A model generated the notes under the pieces. The model was not told where the DNA came from, ran no database searches, and saw only the letters and a list, made by a program, of their open reading frames with translations. From positions 1 to 64,000 of the forward strand of contig JAEZZO010000050.1 of assembly GCA_023418475.1 (NCBI GenBank): a DNA stretch of 64,000 bases, written 5' to 3'. How positions within the stretch are numbered: the stretch's first letter is position 1; each line of letters begins with the position of its first letter. A program made the translations under genes and the position numbers. This document shows positions 36,361 to 45,114 of the stretch, piece by piece. The DNA is from Bacillota bacterium (GTDB lineage: Bacteria; Bacillota; Clostridia; Lachnospirales; Lachnospiraceae).

Positions 36361-37101
36361 CTATTCTTCCAAGGTCAAAACCATCATGGATAAGATCGCC
36401 AACCCTGCCGTCTCTGTCCGTAAAATTCTCTTTCCCAGTGTAATCGGATAAATATCAGCGTCCTTCGCCATCTCTATTTCACTTTCGTCAAAGCCACCCT
36501 CAGGACCAATTAATACACCGATAGTTTCAAATTGAGGAAGGCGCTCCATTATATCTCTTGTAAATTTCATTCCTACAGCATTCTCGTAGGGAATTAAACT
36601 AATTCCCATATTTGCTGCATTCCGGATTGCTTCCCGGTAACTTTGTACAGGACGTATCAGCGGAATAATTCCCCTTCCTGACTGTTTTGCCGCACCTTCT
36701 GCAATCAGCTGCCAGCGTTCTAGTTTCTTCTCTTCCTTCTTCTTGTCTTCCAGCTTTACAACCACACGTTTTGTCATAACCGGTACGATCTCGTGAACAC
36801 CTAGTTCAACCGCCTTCTGTATGATTAATTCCATCTTATCCTTCTTGGGCAGTCCCTGAAATAATGTAATTTTTGTTTTTAATTCTGTTCCTGTGTCCTG
36901 TATTTGTTTAATCTGCGCGAGAATCTCCCTGTCGGACACCGTTTTAATTATACAATAACAATCTTTTCCTTGTCCATTACAAATTACAATTTCATCATTC
37001 TGCTTCATACGGAGCACATTCTTTATATGATTTACATCCGGACCGGTAATTACCACCGTATCACCGCTTATACAATCAGGTGTAACATAAAATCGATGCA
37101 T
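36361..37101 (-). CDS. rsmE: 16S rRNA m3U1498 methyltransferase (RsmE)
   Basis: 246 residues. The N-terminal PUA-like part has the MHRFYV start and GPDVNHIKNVLRMK; the SPOUT knot has VLIGPEGGFDESEIEMA and LGKRILRTETAGLAIL. It methylates U1498 of 16S rRNA. The start follows AAAGGCAGGGTAATGAT. prmA precedes it, as in most Firmicutes, but a terminator lies between. Confidence 0.93.
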   Translation of the reverse strand: MHRFYVTPDCISGDTVVITGPDVNHIKNVLRMKQNDEIVICNGQGKDCYCIIKTVSDREILAQIKQIQDTGTELKTKITLFQGLPKKDKMELIIQKAVELGVHEIVPVMTKRVVVKLEDKKKEEKKLERWQLIAEGAAKQSGRGIIPLIRPVQSYREAIRNAANMGISLIPYENAVGMKFTRDIMERLPQFETIGVLIGPEGGFDESEIEMAKDADIYPITLGKRILRTETAGLAILSMMVLTLEE

Positions 37102-37232
37102 ATCATTACCCTGCCTTTCTTCCAATCGATATACAAATACTGAAATCTTGCTATCCTCTAGTTATTATATAGTAAAAAGAACATATGTTCAACAATTATT
37201 TGCTGCATGAAATATATTTCACGAATCAAAAT

Positions 37233-37262
37233 CTCCCGGAACATTCAAAGATGCTCCGGGAG
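37233..37262 (-). terminator. Terminator at the end of the hrcA-grpE-dnaK-dnaJ-prmA operon
   Basis: CTCCCGGA and TCCGGGAG arms extended by AGCAT/ATGTT (13 pairs with one wobble), six-base loop, followed on the minus strand by ATTTTGATTC. It sits about 110 bases after prmA. Confidence 0.75.
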
Positions 37263-37372
37263 TATTTTAAACGATACGGAGTAAATCCATATCGATATTA
37301 TTATTATGTTCCAATAAGCAAAATATAATTATAAATCTGCAATATTTTTATAATAGTTATTGCAGATCAGAT

Positions 37373-38332
37373 TTATTTCATTGCTACAAAGGATACCCAG
37401 TCGCCCATTTTATTAACTTCCAGAATCTGAAAATGATTTTTTTCAATCGCAGCTCTGACTGCATCTTCCTTCGTATTTATAATACCGGAACTAATGAAAA
37501 TTCCACCAGGTTTTAAGTTTGTACCAATTACCTCTGACAGTGGAATAATAACATCAGCCAGAATATTTGCTACAACGATATCATATTTTTCTTTCCCGAT
37601 CTGTGTCCGAATTCCGTCATCTTCTATGATATTACCGGTTACAAAACTTAAATTACCCTCTTGCGTCGGGAGTTCGTTCACAGATGCATTTTCTATTGCT
37701 GAGCAGGTAGCATTCGGATCAATATCAATTCCAAGTACTTCCTTCGCTCCCAGCTTCTTTGCAATAATTGATAAAATTCCGCTGCCACTGCCTGCATCCA
37801 GTATCACTGTCTGCGGTTTCATATGCTTTTTCAGAGCTATGATACAGAGCTTTGTTGTTTCATGTGCTCCAGTTCCAAAAGAGGTTCCCGGATCTATCTC
37901 AATAACCAGATCCCCATCCTTACGGTCAGTCAGCTCTTCCCAGGTAGGTTTTATGACAATTGTATCATCTACTCGAAATGGTTTAAAGAATTCTTTCCAG
38001 TTATTGATCCAATCCTTATCCTCTGTCTCTGAAACATCGATCTTACCGCTTCCAAGCTCAACAAAACCTGCAAGCTCCTGTAATCCATCTAAAACTCTGG
38101 TCATCAAAAGATCCGTATCATCCTCCGCATCCACATAAAAGCTTACCTTTGCCGATCCGTCATCTTCCTTCAATTCCGGGAGAATATCAATAAACATCTG
38201 TTTTCTTTCCTCTTCCGTAATCGGCACATTGTCACAAACCTCAATTCCAGTGATACCTAAGTCACTTAACATATCGCTGACCAGATCAACTGCGGCTGTT
38301 GTCGTTTCGAGTGTGAATTTTTTCCACTTCAT
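37373..38332 (-). CDS. prmA: Ribosomal protein L11 methyltransferase (PrmA)
   Basis: 319 residues. The N-terminal substrate domain starts MKWKKFTLETTTAAVDLVSDML; the SAM domain has IDPGTSFGTGAHETTKLC, VILDAGSGSGILSIIAKKLGA and VANILADVIIPL. It trimethylates L11. It lies 12 bases after dnaJ in the common Firmicute heat-shock operon order. Confidence 0.93.
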   Translation of the reverse strand: MKWKKFTLETTTAAVDLVSDMLSDLGITGIEVCDNVPITEEERKQMFIDILPELKEDDGSAKVSFYVDAEDDTDLLMTRVLDGLQELAGFVELGSGKIDVSETEDKDWINNWKEFFKPFRVDDTIVIKPTWEELTDRKDGDLVIEIDPGTSFGTGAHETTKLCIIALKKHMKPQTVILDAGSGSGILSIIAKKLGAKEVLGIDIDPNATCSAIENASVNELPTQEGNLSFVTGNIIEDDGIRTQIGKEKYDIVVANILADVIIPLSEVIGTNLKPGGIFISSGIINTKEDAVRAAIEKNHFQILEVNKMGDWVSFVAMK

Positions 38333-38344
38333 AGGGAATCTCCA

Positions 38345-39484
38345 TTATTTCCAGAATTTCTTCTTACTTTTTTCTTTTTCTCCATCTGCTTCGGGATTTG
38401 TTTTACCATTCATTGCATCATCAAATTTTCTGAGTAAATCCTTCTGTTCCGCATTTAGATTTGTAGGTACCTGTACTACCAGAGTAACATAATGATCTCC
38501 TCTGACTGCCTTATTTCTTAGACTAGGAATTCCTTTTTCTCTCAGACGAACTCTGGTATCGGTTTGCGTTCCGGCCTTTACATTATAAATTACTTCTCCG
38601 TCAACCGTACTGATCCTGACATCTCCGCCCAGAACAGCGGTTGCATAAGAAACCGGAGCCGTAGAGTAAATATCATAATCCTGACGCTGGAAGATCGGAT
38701 GTCTGCTTACTTCCACCTCTACCAGCAAATCACCTCTTGATCCACCATTCGTACCCGGTTCGCCCTTGCCTCGAATTCTTACACTTTGACCACTGTCAAT
38801 GCCGGCAGGTATTGATACTTTAATCTTTTTCTTGCTGCTGATAAATCCTGTTCCGTAGCAGTCAGGACATTTATCTTTGATGATTTTACCTGTTCCTTTA
38901 CAATCCGGACAGGTCTGAACATTTCTTACCATACCAAACAAAGACTGCTGTGTATAAACCACCTGACCCTTACCACCACATTTTGGACAGGTATCGGCAC
39001 TGGTTCCTGCTTTCGCTCCGGTACCATGACAGGTCACACATTCATCCTTTAAGGTAAGCTCAAGTTCCTTCTCTGTGCCAAAGACAGCCTCTTCAAAGGT
39101 GATTCTGACAGATGTACGCAGATTAGCCCCCTGCATCGGTCCATTACTCTGACGTCTGCTGCGGCCTCCGAACAGATCTCCGAAGATATCTCCGAAAATA
39201 TCTCCCATATCCATTCCTGAAAAATCAAATCCACCGGCGCCTGCTCCTGCTCCTCCCTCAAAAGCTGAGTGTCCGAACTGATCATATTGCCGGCGTTTAT
39301 CTGCATCACTAAGTACAGCATAAGCCTCAGAAGCCTCCTTAAACTTTGCTTCTGCGGTTTTATCCCCTGGATTCATGTCGGGATGGTATTTCTTTGCAAG
39401 CTGTCTGTATGCTTTCTTTATTTCATCATCCGTCGCTGTCCTGCCGACACCTAAGACTTCATAATAATCACGTTTATCTGCCAT
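38345..39484 (-). CDS. dnaJ: Chaperone DnaJ
   Basis: 379 residues, type I. J domain with HPD (YHPDMNPGD), a Gly/Phe-rich stretch (about 75-115), four CxxCxGxG zinc repeats (CVTCHGTG, CPKCGGKG, CPDCKGTG, CPDCYGTG) and the C-terminal substrate domain. It stimulates DnaK ATP hydrolysis. ATG 39484 has GGAAGGA upstream. Confidence 0.97.
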   Translation of the reverse strand: MADKRDYYEVLGVGRTATDDEIKKAYRQLAKKYHPDMNPGDKTAEAKFKEASEAYAVLSDADKRRQYDQFGHSAFEGGAGAGAGGFDFSGMDMGDIFGDIFGDLFGGRSRRQSNGPMQGANLRTSVRITFEEAVFGTEKELELTLKDECVTCHGTGAKAGTSADTCPKCGGKGQVVYTQQSLFGMVRNVQTCPDCKGTGKIIKDKCPDCYGTGFISSKKKIKVSIPAGIDSGQSVRIRGKGEPGTNGGSRGDLLVEVEVSRHPIFQRQDYDIYSTAPVSYATAVLGGDVRISTVDGEVIYNVKAGTQTDTRVRLREKGIPSLRNKAVRGDHYVTLVVQVPTNLNAEQKDLLRKFDDAMNGKTNPEADGEKEKSKKKFWK

Positions 39485-39653
39485 TTCTTCCTTCCCTTTC
39501 ACAGCTACATGTTCTCATCAGCCAAATAATTGTATAGGCAAACAGGCAGTCTTATATGACCGCCCATTTCTGAAAAGCACACTGATTGCAAAATCATATC
39601 CGGTAAAGATAATTATCCGTATTTACAACCAGCATGCTTACCTTTATTTATGG

Positions 39654-39679
39654 CAAGTGAGTACGTGTTGTCTCACTTG
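39654..39679. other. Intercistronic hairpin just after dnaK
   Basis: Arms CAAGTGAG (39654-39661) and CTCACTTG (39672-39679) around a 10-base loop directly after the dnaK stop, without a U-run. It may set dnaK/dnaJ mRNA levels by processing. Confidence 0.5.
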
Positions 39680-39680
39680 T

Positions 39681-41573
39681 TTATACTTCGCGGTAATCTC
39701 CGTCTACTACATCATCATTTTTTCCGCCGTTATATCCTGCACCGTCAGCTCCTGACATATCAGGGCCGGCTCCGCCTGCAAAACCTGCACCGCCAGCTGC
39801 TCCGGCAGCACCGCTTTGCTCATACAATTTAGCAAATAAAGCCTGTGCATCTGTCATTAATTTTTCCTTCGCTGCTTTGATATCACTTACTTCACCTTCG
39901 GACATTACTTCCGGATTAGATTTTTCAACTAATTCCTTCAATCTGGTAAGATCCTCTTCTACTGTTGCTTTCGCTGCAGCATCAATCTTATCTCCAACTT
40001 CTCCGAGAGCCTTCTCTGTCTGGAATACCATAGAATCAGCATCGTTTCTTACATCAACCGCTTCTTTACGTCTCTTATCCTGTGCTTCGTATTCAGCAGC
40101 TTCCTTCACTGCCTTATCGATATCTGAATCCGAAAGGTTGGAATTAGAAGTAATCGTGATATGCTGCTCTCTGCCAGTACCAAGATCCTTCGCGGATACA
40201 TTTACAATACCATTTGCATCGATATCGAAGGTAACTTCAACCTGCGGTATACCTCTTCTTGCCGGCGGAATACCATCCAGACGGAATTGTCCAAGGGATT
40301 TGTTATCCTTCGCAAACTGTCTTTCACCCTGTACTACATTGATATCAACTGCTGTCTGGTTATCTGCCGCTGTTGAAAACACCTGACTCTTCTTGGTAGG
40401 AATAGTTGTATTTCTCTCGATTAACTTGGTAGCGACACCGCCAAGCGTTTCAATGGAAAGTGACAGTGGAGTTACATCCAGAAGGAGGATATCTCCTGCA
40501 CCAGCCTCACCAGCTAATTTACCGCCCTGAATGGAAGCACCGATTGCTACACATTCATCCGGGTTTAAGGTCTTGGAAGGTTCCTGACCCATTAACTGTC
40601 TTACCTTATCCTGTACAGAAATCATACGTGTGGATCCGCCAACCAGCAATACCTTCTTGATATCGGAAGGAGAAAGACCGGCATCACGAAGAGCGTTCTG
40701 TACCGGAATCACTGTTCTTTCTACTAAATCATGTGTTAACTCATCAAATTTTGCTCTAGTTAAATTCATATCAAAATGCTTCGGGCCTTCTGCGGTAGCT
40801 GTGATAAAAGGAAGATTAATGTTAGTTGTAGTGGCAGAAGATAATTCCTTCTTCGCCTTCTCAGCTGCTTCCCTTAATCTCTGAAGTGCCATTTTATCGG
40901 TAGATAGATCAACACCGTCTGTTCTCTTGAATTCGTCAATCATATATCTGGTAACTCTTTCGTCAAAGTCGTCACCACCAAGTTTGTTATCACCGGAAGT
41001 TGCAAGAACCTCGATTACGCCGTCGCCGATATCGATAATGGAAACATCAAAGGTACCGCCGCCAAGATCGTATACCATGATTTTCTGTTCATGCTCATTG
41101 TCAAGGCCGTAAGCAAGTGCTGCCGCTGTAGGCTCATTAATAATTCTCTTTACCTCAAGACCGGCTATTTTGCCGGCATCCTTGGTTGCCTGTCTCTGTG
41201 CATCATTAAAGTATGCGGGAACAGTGATGACTGCATCTGCAACCTTTTCACCCAGATAGCTTTCTGCATCTGCTTTCAGTTTCTGCAAAATCATTGCTGA
41301 AATCTCCTGAGGTGAAAATCTCTTATCATCAATTTTCACTCTGTAATCTGTACCCATATGTCTTTTAATTGATGAGATTGTCTTATCAGAATTAGTAACC
41401 GCCTGACGTTTCGCAGGCTCTCCTACCAGACGTTCTCCTGTCTTTGTAAACGCTACAACCGATGGAGTTGTTCTGGAACCTTCTGTATTCGCAATAACAA
41501 CCGGTTTTCCGCCTTCCATAACGGCAACACATGAATTCGTTGTACCTAAGTCAATACCTATTATTTTACCCAT
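39681..41573 (-). CDS. dnaK: Chaperone DnaK (Hsp70)
   Basis: 630 residues. The ATPase domain has IGIDLGTTNSCVAVMEGG, VYDLGGGTFDVSIID and KVLLVGGSTRM; the substrate domain starts at about 380 (LLLDVTPLSLSIETLGGV), and the lid ends in a Gly/Ala-rich tail (GAAGAAGGAGFAGGAG). AGGAGG precedes the ATG. It sits between grpE and dnaJ under the HrcA/CIRCE operon. Confidence 0.98.
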   Translation of the reverse strand: MGKIIGIDLGTTNSCVAVMEGGKPVVIANTEGSRTTPSVVAFTKTGERLVGEPAKRQAVTNSDKTISSIKRHMGTDYRVKIDDKRFSPQEISAMILQKLKADAESYLGEKVADAVITVPAYFNDAQRQATKDAGKIAGLEVKRIINEPTAAALAYGLDNEHEQKIMVYDLGGGTFDVSIIDIGDGVIEVLATSGDNKLGGDDFDERVTRYMIDEFKRTDGVDLSTDKMALQRLREAAEKAKKELSSATTTNINLPFITATAEGPKHFDMNLTRAKFDELTHDLVERTVIPVQNALRDAGLSPSDIKKVLLVGGSTRMISVQDKVRQLMGQEPSKTLNPDECVAIGASIQGGKLAGEAGAGDILLLDVTPLSLSIETLGGVATKLIERNTTIPTKKSQVFSTAADNQTAVDINVVQGERQFAKDNKSLGQFRLDGIPPARRGIPQVEVTFDIDANGIVNVSAKDLGTGREQHITITSNSNLSDSDIDKAVKEAAEYEAQDKRRKEAVDVRNDADSMVFQTEKALGEVGDKIDAAAKATVEEDLTRLKELVEKSNPEVMSEGEVSDIKAAKEKLMTDAQALFAKLYEQSGAAGAAGGAGFAGGAGPDMSGADGAGYNGGKNDDVVDGDYREV

Positions 41574-41733
41574 GTTTATTTCCTCCTATATTGATTTTGA
41601 TTTGTAACTGTATTATTTAAGTTATCTGCCTGTGCCATATCTTCTGTCATTATACGACACCCCATACTGCTTTCCAAATCCCAGGTAGTATTATAAAATT
41701 TGGATATGTTTTAATCCAGTAAAGCTTTTATTG

Positions 41734-42474
41734 CTAATTAACAACCTTAACCATACTGTGGCGAACTACCATATCATGATACATATATCCCTTTTGAAAC
41801 TCATCTGATACAGTGTTCTCTCCTAAGCTGTCATCTTCTCCGTGCATAACCGCATTATGAAGATTTGGATCAAATTCCTTGCCTACTGCGTCAATCGGTT
41901 TTAAACCAATCTCATCTAAAGTGGTCATGAGCTGTTTATAAATCATTTCAATTCCCTGCGCGAAGGCACCTTCTTTTTCTTTCTCTGTCAAAGTACCAAG
42001 ACCTCTTTCAAAATTATCTACAATTGGAAGCATTTTTTCAACGATGCTCTTTACTCCCATATCGTACATTGTTGATTTTTCTTTATCAGAGCGCTTACGG
42101 AAATTGTCAAACTCTGCCATTGATCTCATCAGTCGGTCAGTCAGTTCTTCTATTTTCGTATCCTTTGCAGCTAACTCTTTTGATTTGTTATTCTTAAAAA
42201 AAGATTTAACTGATTTCTCCTGCTTATCATCCTTATTATCTGCAATACCTACCTGACTGTCGCCGGAGGTTTCTTCCTCCAAATCATCTGCTTCGTTGCC
42301 ATCCTCCAGAATTTCTTCCTGTAATGCATCCTGTAAAGCTTCCTTTTCTGCTTTTTCCTGACCAGTCTCAGCATCTATCTGCTTCTTGACAGCATCATTT
42401 GATTTCTCTTTCATTGCTTTCTCCTTTTCCATGGCAGCTTTCATAATCTCAATTACTTTATCGGTGTCCTTCAA
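41734..42474 (-). CDS. grpE: Nucleotide exchange factor GrpE
   Basis: 246 residues. A long acidic, low-complexity N-terminal part (about 1-95) precedes the coiled coil and C-terminal domain with LMRSMAEFDNFRKRSDKEK and DPNLHNAVMHGEDDSL. It releases ADP from DnaK. The start is TTG 42474 with AAGGTGG ten bases upstream; the first internal ATG (Met11) would also give a working protein. It lies 38 bases after hrcA. Confidence 0.93.
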   Translation of the reverse strand: MKDTDKVIEIMKAAMEKEKAMKEKSNDAVKKQIDAETGQEKAEKEALQDALQEEILEDGNEADDLEEETSGDSQVGIADNKDDKQEKSVKSFFKNNKSKELAAKDTKIEELTDRLMRSMAEFDNFRKRSDKEKSTMYDMGVKSIVEKMLPIVDNFERGLGTLTEKEKEGAFAQGIEMIYKQLMTTLDEIGLKPIDAVGKEFDPNLHNAVMHGEDDSLGENTVSDEFQKGYMYHDMVVRHSMVKVVN

Positions 42475-42512
42475 AAGTATTAATCCACCTTTCCAATGGC
42501 TTTTATGTCTTT

Positions 42513-43544
42513 TTATGTTTTTTTCTTAAAAATATCATCAAGCTGTACCATTAATGACTGCAGTGTATTTACCACTTTTTGATAATCCATTCTCTTTGGC
42601 CCGATAATACCAACCTTACCGTAAACTCCTTCTTCAATCTCATAGGTTGCTGTAACAACAGAACATTCCTTCATTGACTCAACTGGAGTTTCATCTCCGA
42701 TAAACACCTGAATTCCTCTGCTTTCCTCATCCTCCATTCTATCTTGTATAAATTCGGAAAGTACCTTTTTCTCTTCCAGCGTATACAGCAGGTTACTTGC
42801 CTTCTCTGTATCGGAAAGCTCCGGATATCTTAAAATGTTCGTGGCCCCTGAAGTAAAGACTTCAAAATCCTCTTCCTCACTGACCGCCTGCATAATTGCA
42901 TCCAGTATATCATTTACAATTGTTCTGTAATCTCCGGCTTGTTCCTTCATCTTTGTGATAACCGGTAAACTAATTTCACCCAGATCCAGACCCTGTAAAA
43001 AGGTGTTCATGATTATATTTAGTTTTAATAGGGTTTCCTTACTTAAGGATGCTGATATATTAATAATTTTATTCTTTACAATATTTCTTTCAAAAACGAT
43101 TACTGCAAGCAGTTGATCTTCTTCCATTTCGGTAAGCTGGATAAACTTTACTCTCTTCTTATACTGCGGCGTGGTTACCATTGTTGTATATTGTGTATTT
43201 ACAGCCAGCAGCTTTGCAACCTGCTGCAGAAGGTTTTCCAAACGATCCGCTTTTTGAATTAATATCTCTCGCATCTCGTCAACTTCCTGAACCTTATCCT
43301 TCAAAAGCATATCAACATATAACCGGTAACCTTTATCGGAAGGAATTCTTCCGGCAGAGGTATGCGGCTGTACAATGTATCCCAGCTCCTCCAGATCAGC
43401 CATTTCATTACGAATGGTAGCGGAGCTCAAATTCAGATCCGTATATTTGGAGATCGTTCTGGAACCAACCGGTTCGCCGGTCTCCAAATAATTTCGGATG
43501 ATTGCCTGTAAAATCTTTAATTTTCTTTCATCCAACTGCTGCAT
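42513..43544 (-). CDS. hrcA: Heat-inducible transcription repressor HrcA
   Basis: 343 residues. An N-terminal winged helix (LDERKLKILQAIIRNYLETGEPVGSRTISKYTDLNLSSATIRNEMADLEELGYI) is followed by the HrcA dimer domain. It binds CIRCE, which lies directly upstream, so it controls its own operon. ATG 43544 follows GAGG; a TTG two codons earlier is in frame. Confidence 0.97.
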   Translation of the reverse strand: MQQLDERKLKILQAIIRNYLETGEPVGSRTISKYTDLNLSSATIRNEMADLEELGYIVQPHTSAGRIPSDKGYRLYVDMLLKDKVQEVDEMREILIQKADRLENLLQQVAKLLAVNTQYTTMVTTPQYKKRVKFIQLTEMEEDQLLAVIVFERNIVKNKIINISASLSKETLLKLNIIMNTFLQGLDLGEISLPVITKMKEQAGDYRTIVNDILDAIMQAVSEEEDFEVFTSGATNILRYPELSDTEKASNLLYTLEEKKVLSEFIQDRMEDEESRGIQVFIGDETPVESMKECSVVTATYEIEEGVYGKVGIIGPKRMDYQKVVNTLQSLMVQLDDIFKKKT

Positions 43545-43594
43545 GACCAACCTCGATCCACTAGTTAGTACCCATACTATCTATTTTCTTTCTG

Positions 43595-43621
43595 TTAGCA
43601 CTCATTCAAGTAGAGTGCTAA
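43595..43621. promoter_or_regulatory. CIRCE operator
   Basis: Perfect TTAGCACTC-N9-GAGTGCTAA, the HrcA-binding site, 50 bases before the hrcA start and just downstream of the promoter -10. It is the only CIRCE seen; the grpE-dnaK gap has none. Confidence 0.98.
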
Positions 43622-43632
43622 CATCTATATAT

Positions 43633-43661
43633 AAAATAGCACTACGCATTTCCTTTGTCAA
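43633..43661 (-). promoter_or_regulatory. Sigma-A promoter of the hrcA operon
   Basis: On the minus strand TTGACA (43656-43661), 17 bases, TATTTT (43633-43638). Transcription would start within or just before CIRCE, the normal layout for HrcA repression. Confidence 0.85.
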
Positions 43662-43719
43662 GGCAATTTTATAAATTATTTGTGAAAACATTTTGAAATA
43701 TTATTGTTATAACCTGCTA

Positions 43720-44967
43720 CTAATCAAGTAAAAATTCACTTAAAGCATAGTTACTGATATCAATTCCATATTCCGTAAGACGGATATTGTCATCTTCGAC
43801 CACTAGCAGTTTGCTTTCGGTAAGCTTTTTCAATACATCACCATAGACAGCCTCAATATTCCTGCCAAATTGTCTAGAAAAGTCCATCTTACTGACCCCT
43901 GCACACATTCTGAGTCCCAGGAACATAAATTCCTCCACCCTCTGCTTCCACGTTAATTCTTCACAATTTACCCTTATACCAACGGAATCTGTTAAAATAG
44001 AGCAATCTGCCATCTTGCCGTCTGCTACTCCTGCTGTTTTCTGATAATTGTTGCATCTTTCACAATACTGTTCCAGCTGCGCCAGATTTGAAAACCGCGT
44101 ATTGCTGAGTAAAGAGGAAGCTCCCAGTCCAATTCCAAGATACTGTGTCCCCGTCCAATAGGAACTATTATGCCGGCATTCATAAGTATCCTTTGCGTAA
44201 TTGGATATTTCATATCTTTTATATCCATTCTCCTGCAGCAATTGTTTTGTCCTGTGATAAATCTGCCGGTCTGTCTCTTCCTCCGGAAGCTCCAAAAACC
44301 CTTTCAGGTCCTCCCGGTAACGGTCATAGAATTTTGTACCTTCTTCGATAATCAGACTGTAGGCTGAAATATGTTCCGGATTTAATGCCAGTACTTTATG
44401 CAGTGTATTCTCCCACGATAACAGTGTTTGTCCCGGCAGTGAAGAAATCAAATCAATATTAATATTTTGAAAGCCTACTTCTCTGGCCAGATAATAATTT
44501 TCTTCAAACTGTTCATAGGTATGAATTCTACCAAGCAATTTCAGCTCCTGGTTATTGGCTGATTGAAGCCCGAAGCTTAAGCGGTTTATTCCTATTTCCT
44601 GGTATTTTCTCAGTTTTTCGAGGGTTATGGTCCCGGGATTAATCTCAATCGAAGCTTCCAACCGCTTCCGGTCAATATGAAAGGAATGGTTAAGCGCTTC
44701 CATCATATCTTCAAGATATTTGGCATCTACATAAGAAGGAGTTCCGCCTCCTATAAAGATCGTGGAAACCGTATAATCTCCAGTGAAGCCTTTGTATGCT
44801 TCAATCTCGGTCTGCATCGCAGCAAAATATTCCAGAATCTCCTCCGAGGAAGCCGGTGCTGATAAAAAATCACAATAATCACACTTTTTTGCACAGAACG
44901 GAATATGAATGTATAGTCCAAGATCCCATTTGCGGTTATACTCCGCTGTCGGAATATTAATCATCAT
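43720..44967 (-). CDS. hemW: HemW, radical SAM heme chaperone-like protein
   Basis: 415 residues. The radical SAM cluster motif CAKKCDYC (CxxxCxxC, about 25-32) is followed by IFIGGGTPSYVD and INRLSFGLQSANNQELKLLGR, typical of HemW (formerly annotated as oxygen-independent coproporphyrinogen oxidase). It lacks the longer N-terminus of true HemN, so heme trafficking is the better assignment. The lepA-hemW-hrcA order is conserved in Firmicutes. Confidence 0.9.
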   Translation of the reverse strand: MMINIPTAEYNRKWDLGLYIHIPFCAKKCDYCDFLSAPASSEEILEYFAAMQTEIEAYKGFTGDYTVSTIFIGGGTPSYVDAKYLEDMMEALNHSFHIDRKRLEASIEINPGTITLEKLRKYQEIGINRLSFGLQSANNQELKLLGRIHTYEQFEENYYLAREVGFQNINIDLISSLPGQTLLSWENTLHKVLALNPEHISAYSLIIEEGTKFYDRYREDLKGFLELPEEETDRQIYHRTKQLLQENGYKRYEISNYAKDTYECRHNSSYWTGTQYLGIGLGASSLLSNTRFSNLAQLEQYCERCNNYQKTAGVADGKMADCSILTDSVGIRVNCEELTWKQRVEEFMFLGLRMCAGVSKMDFSRQFGRNIEAVYGDVLKKLTESKLLVVEDDNIRLTEYGIDISNYALSEFLLD

Positions 44968-44994
44968 TACAGCCTGCCTTTCCTTGATGAATAC

Positions 44995-45018
44995 ACAGGA
45001 AAAGCTGCTTTTTCCTGT
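44995..45018. other. Hairpin between lepA and hemW
   Basis: Perfect arms ACAGGAAAA (44995-45003) and TTTTCCTGT (45010-45018) with a six-base loop, about 100 bases after lepA. No clear U-tract follows on the minus strand, so it is a weak terminator at best. Confidence 0.45.
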
Positions 45019-45114
45019 TTCTTATCTTCAGATTACTGCTAATTGCCAAGACGCATACAGTAGCAAGTCCAAGGTTAAGAAACCATCAAAACAGCTTTTA
45101 AACTCATCTATTCT

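Noticed and set aside
37494..38138. Open frame of about 214 codons on the plus strand over prmA
   Set aside because: Ser/Thr/Ile-rich antisense shadow of prmA with no start signal.
39877..40386. Open frame on the plus strand over dnaK
   Set aside because: Antisense shadow of a highly conserved gene; no independent support.
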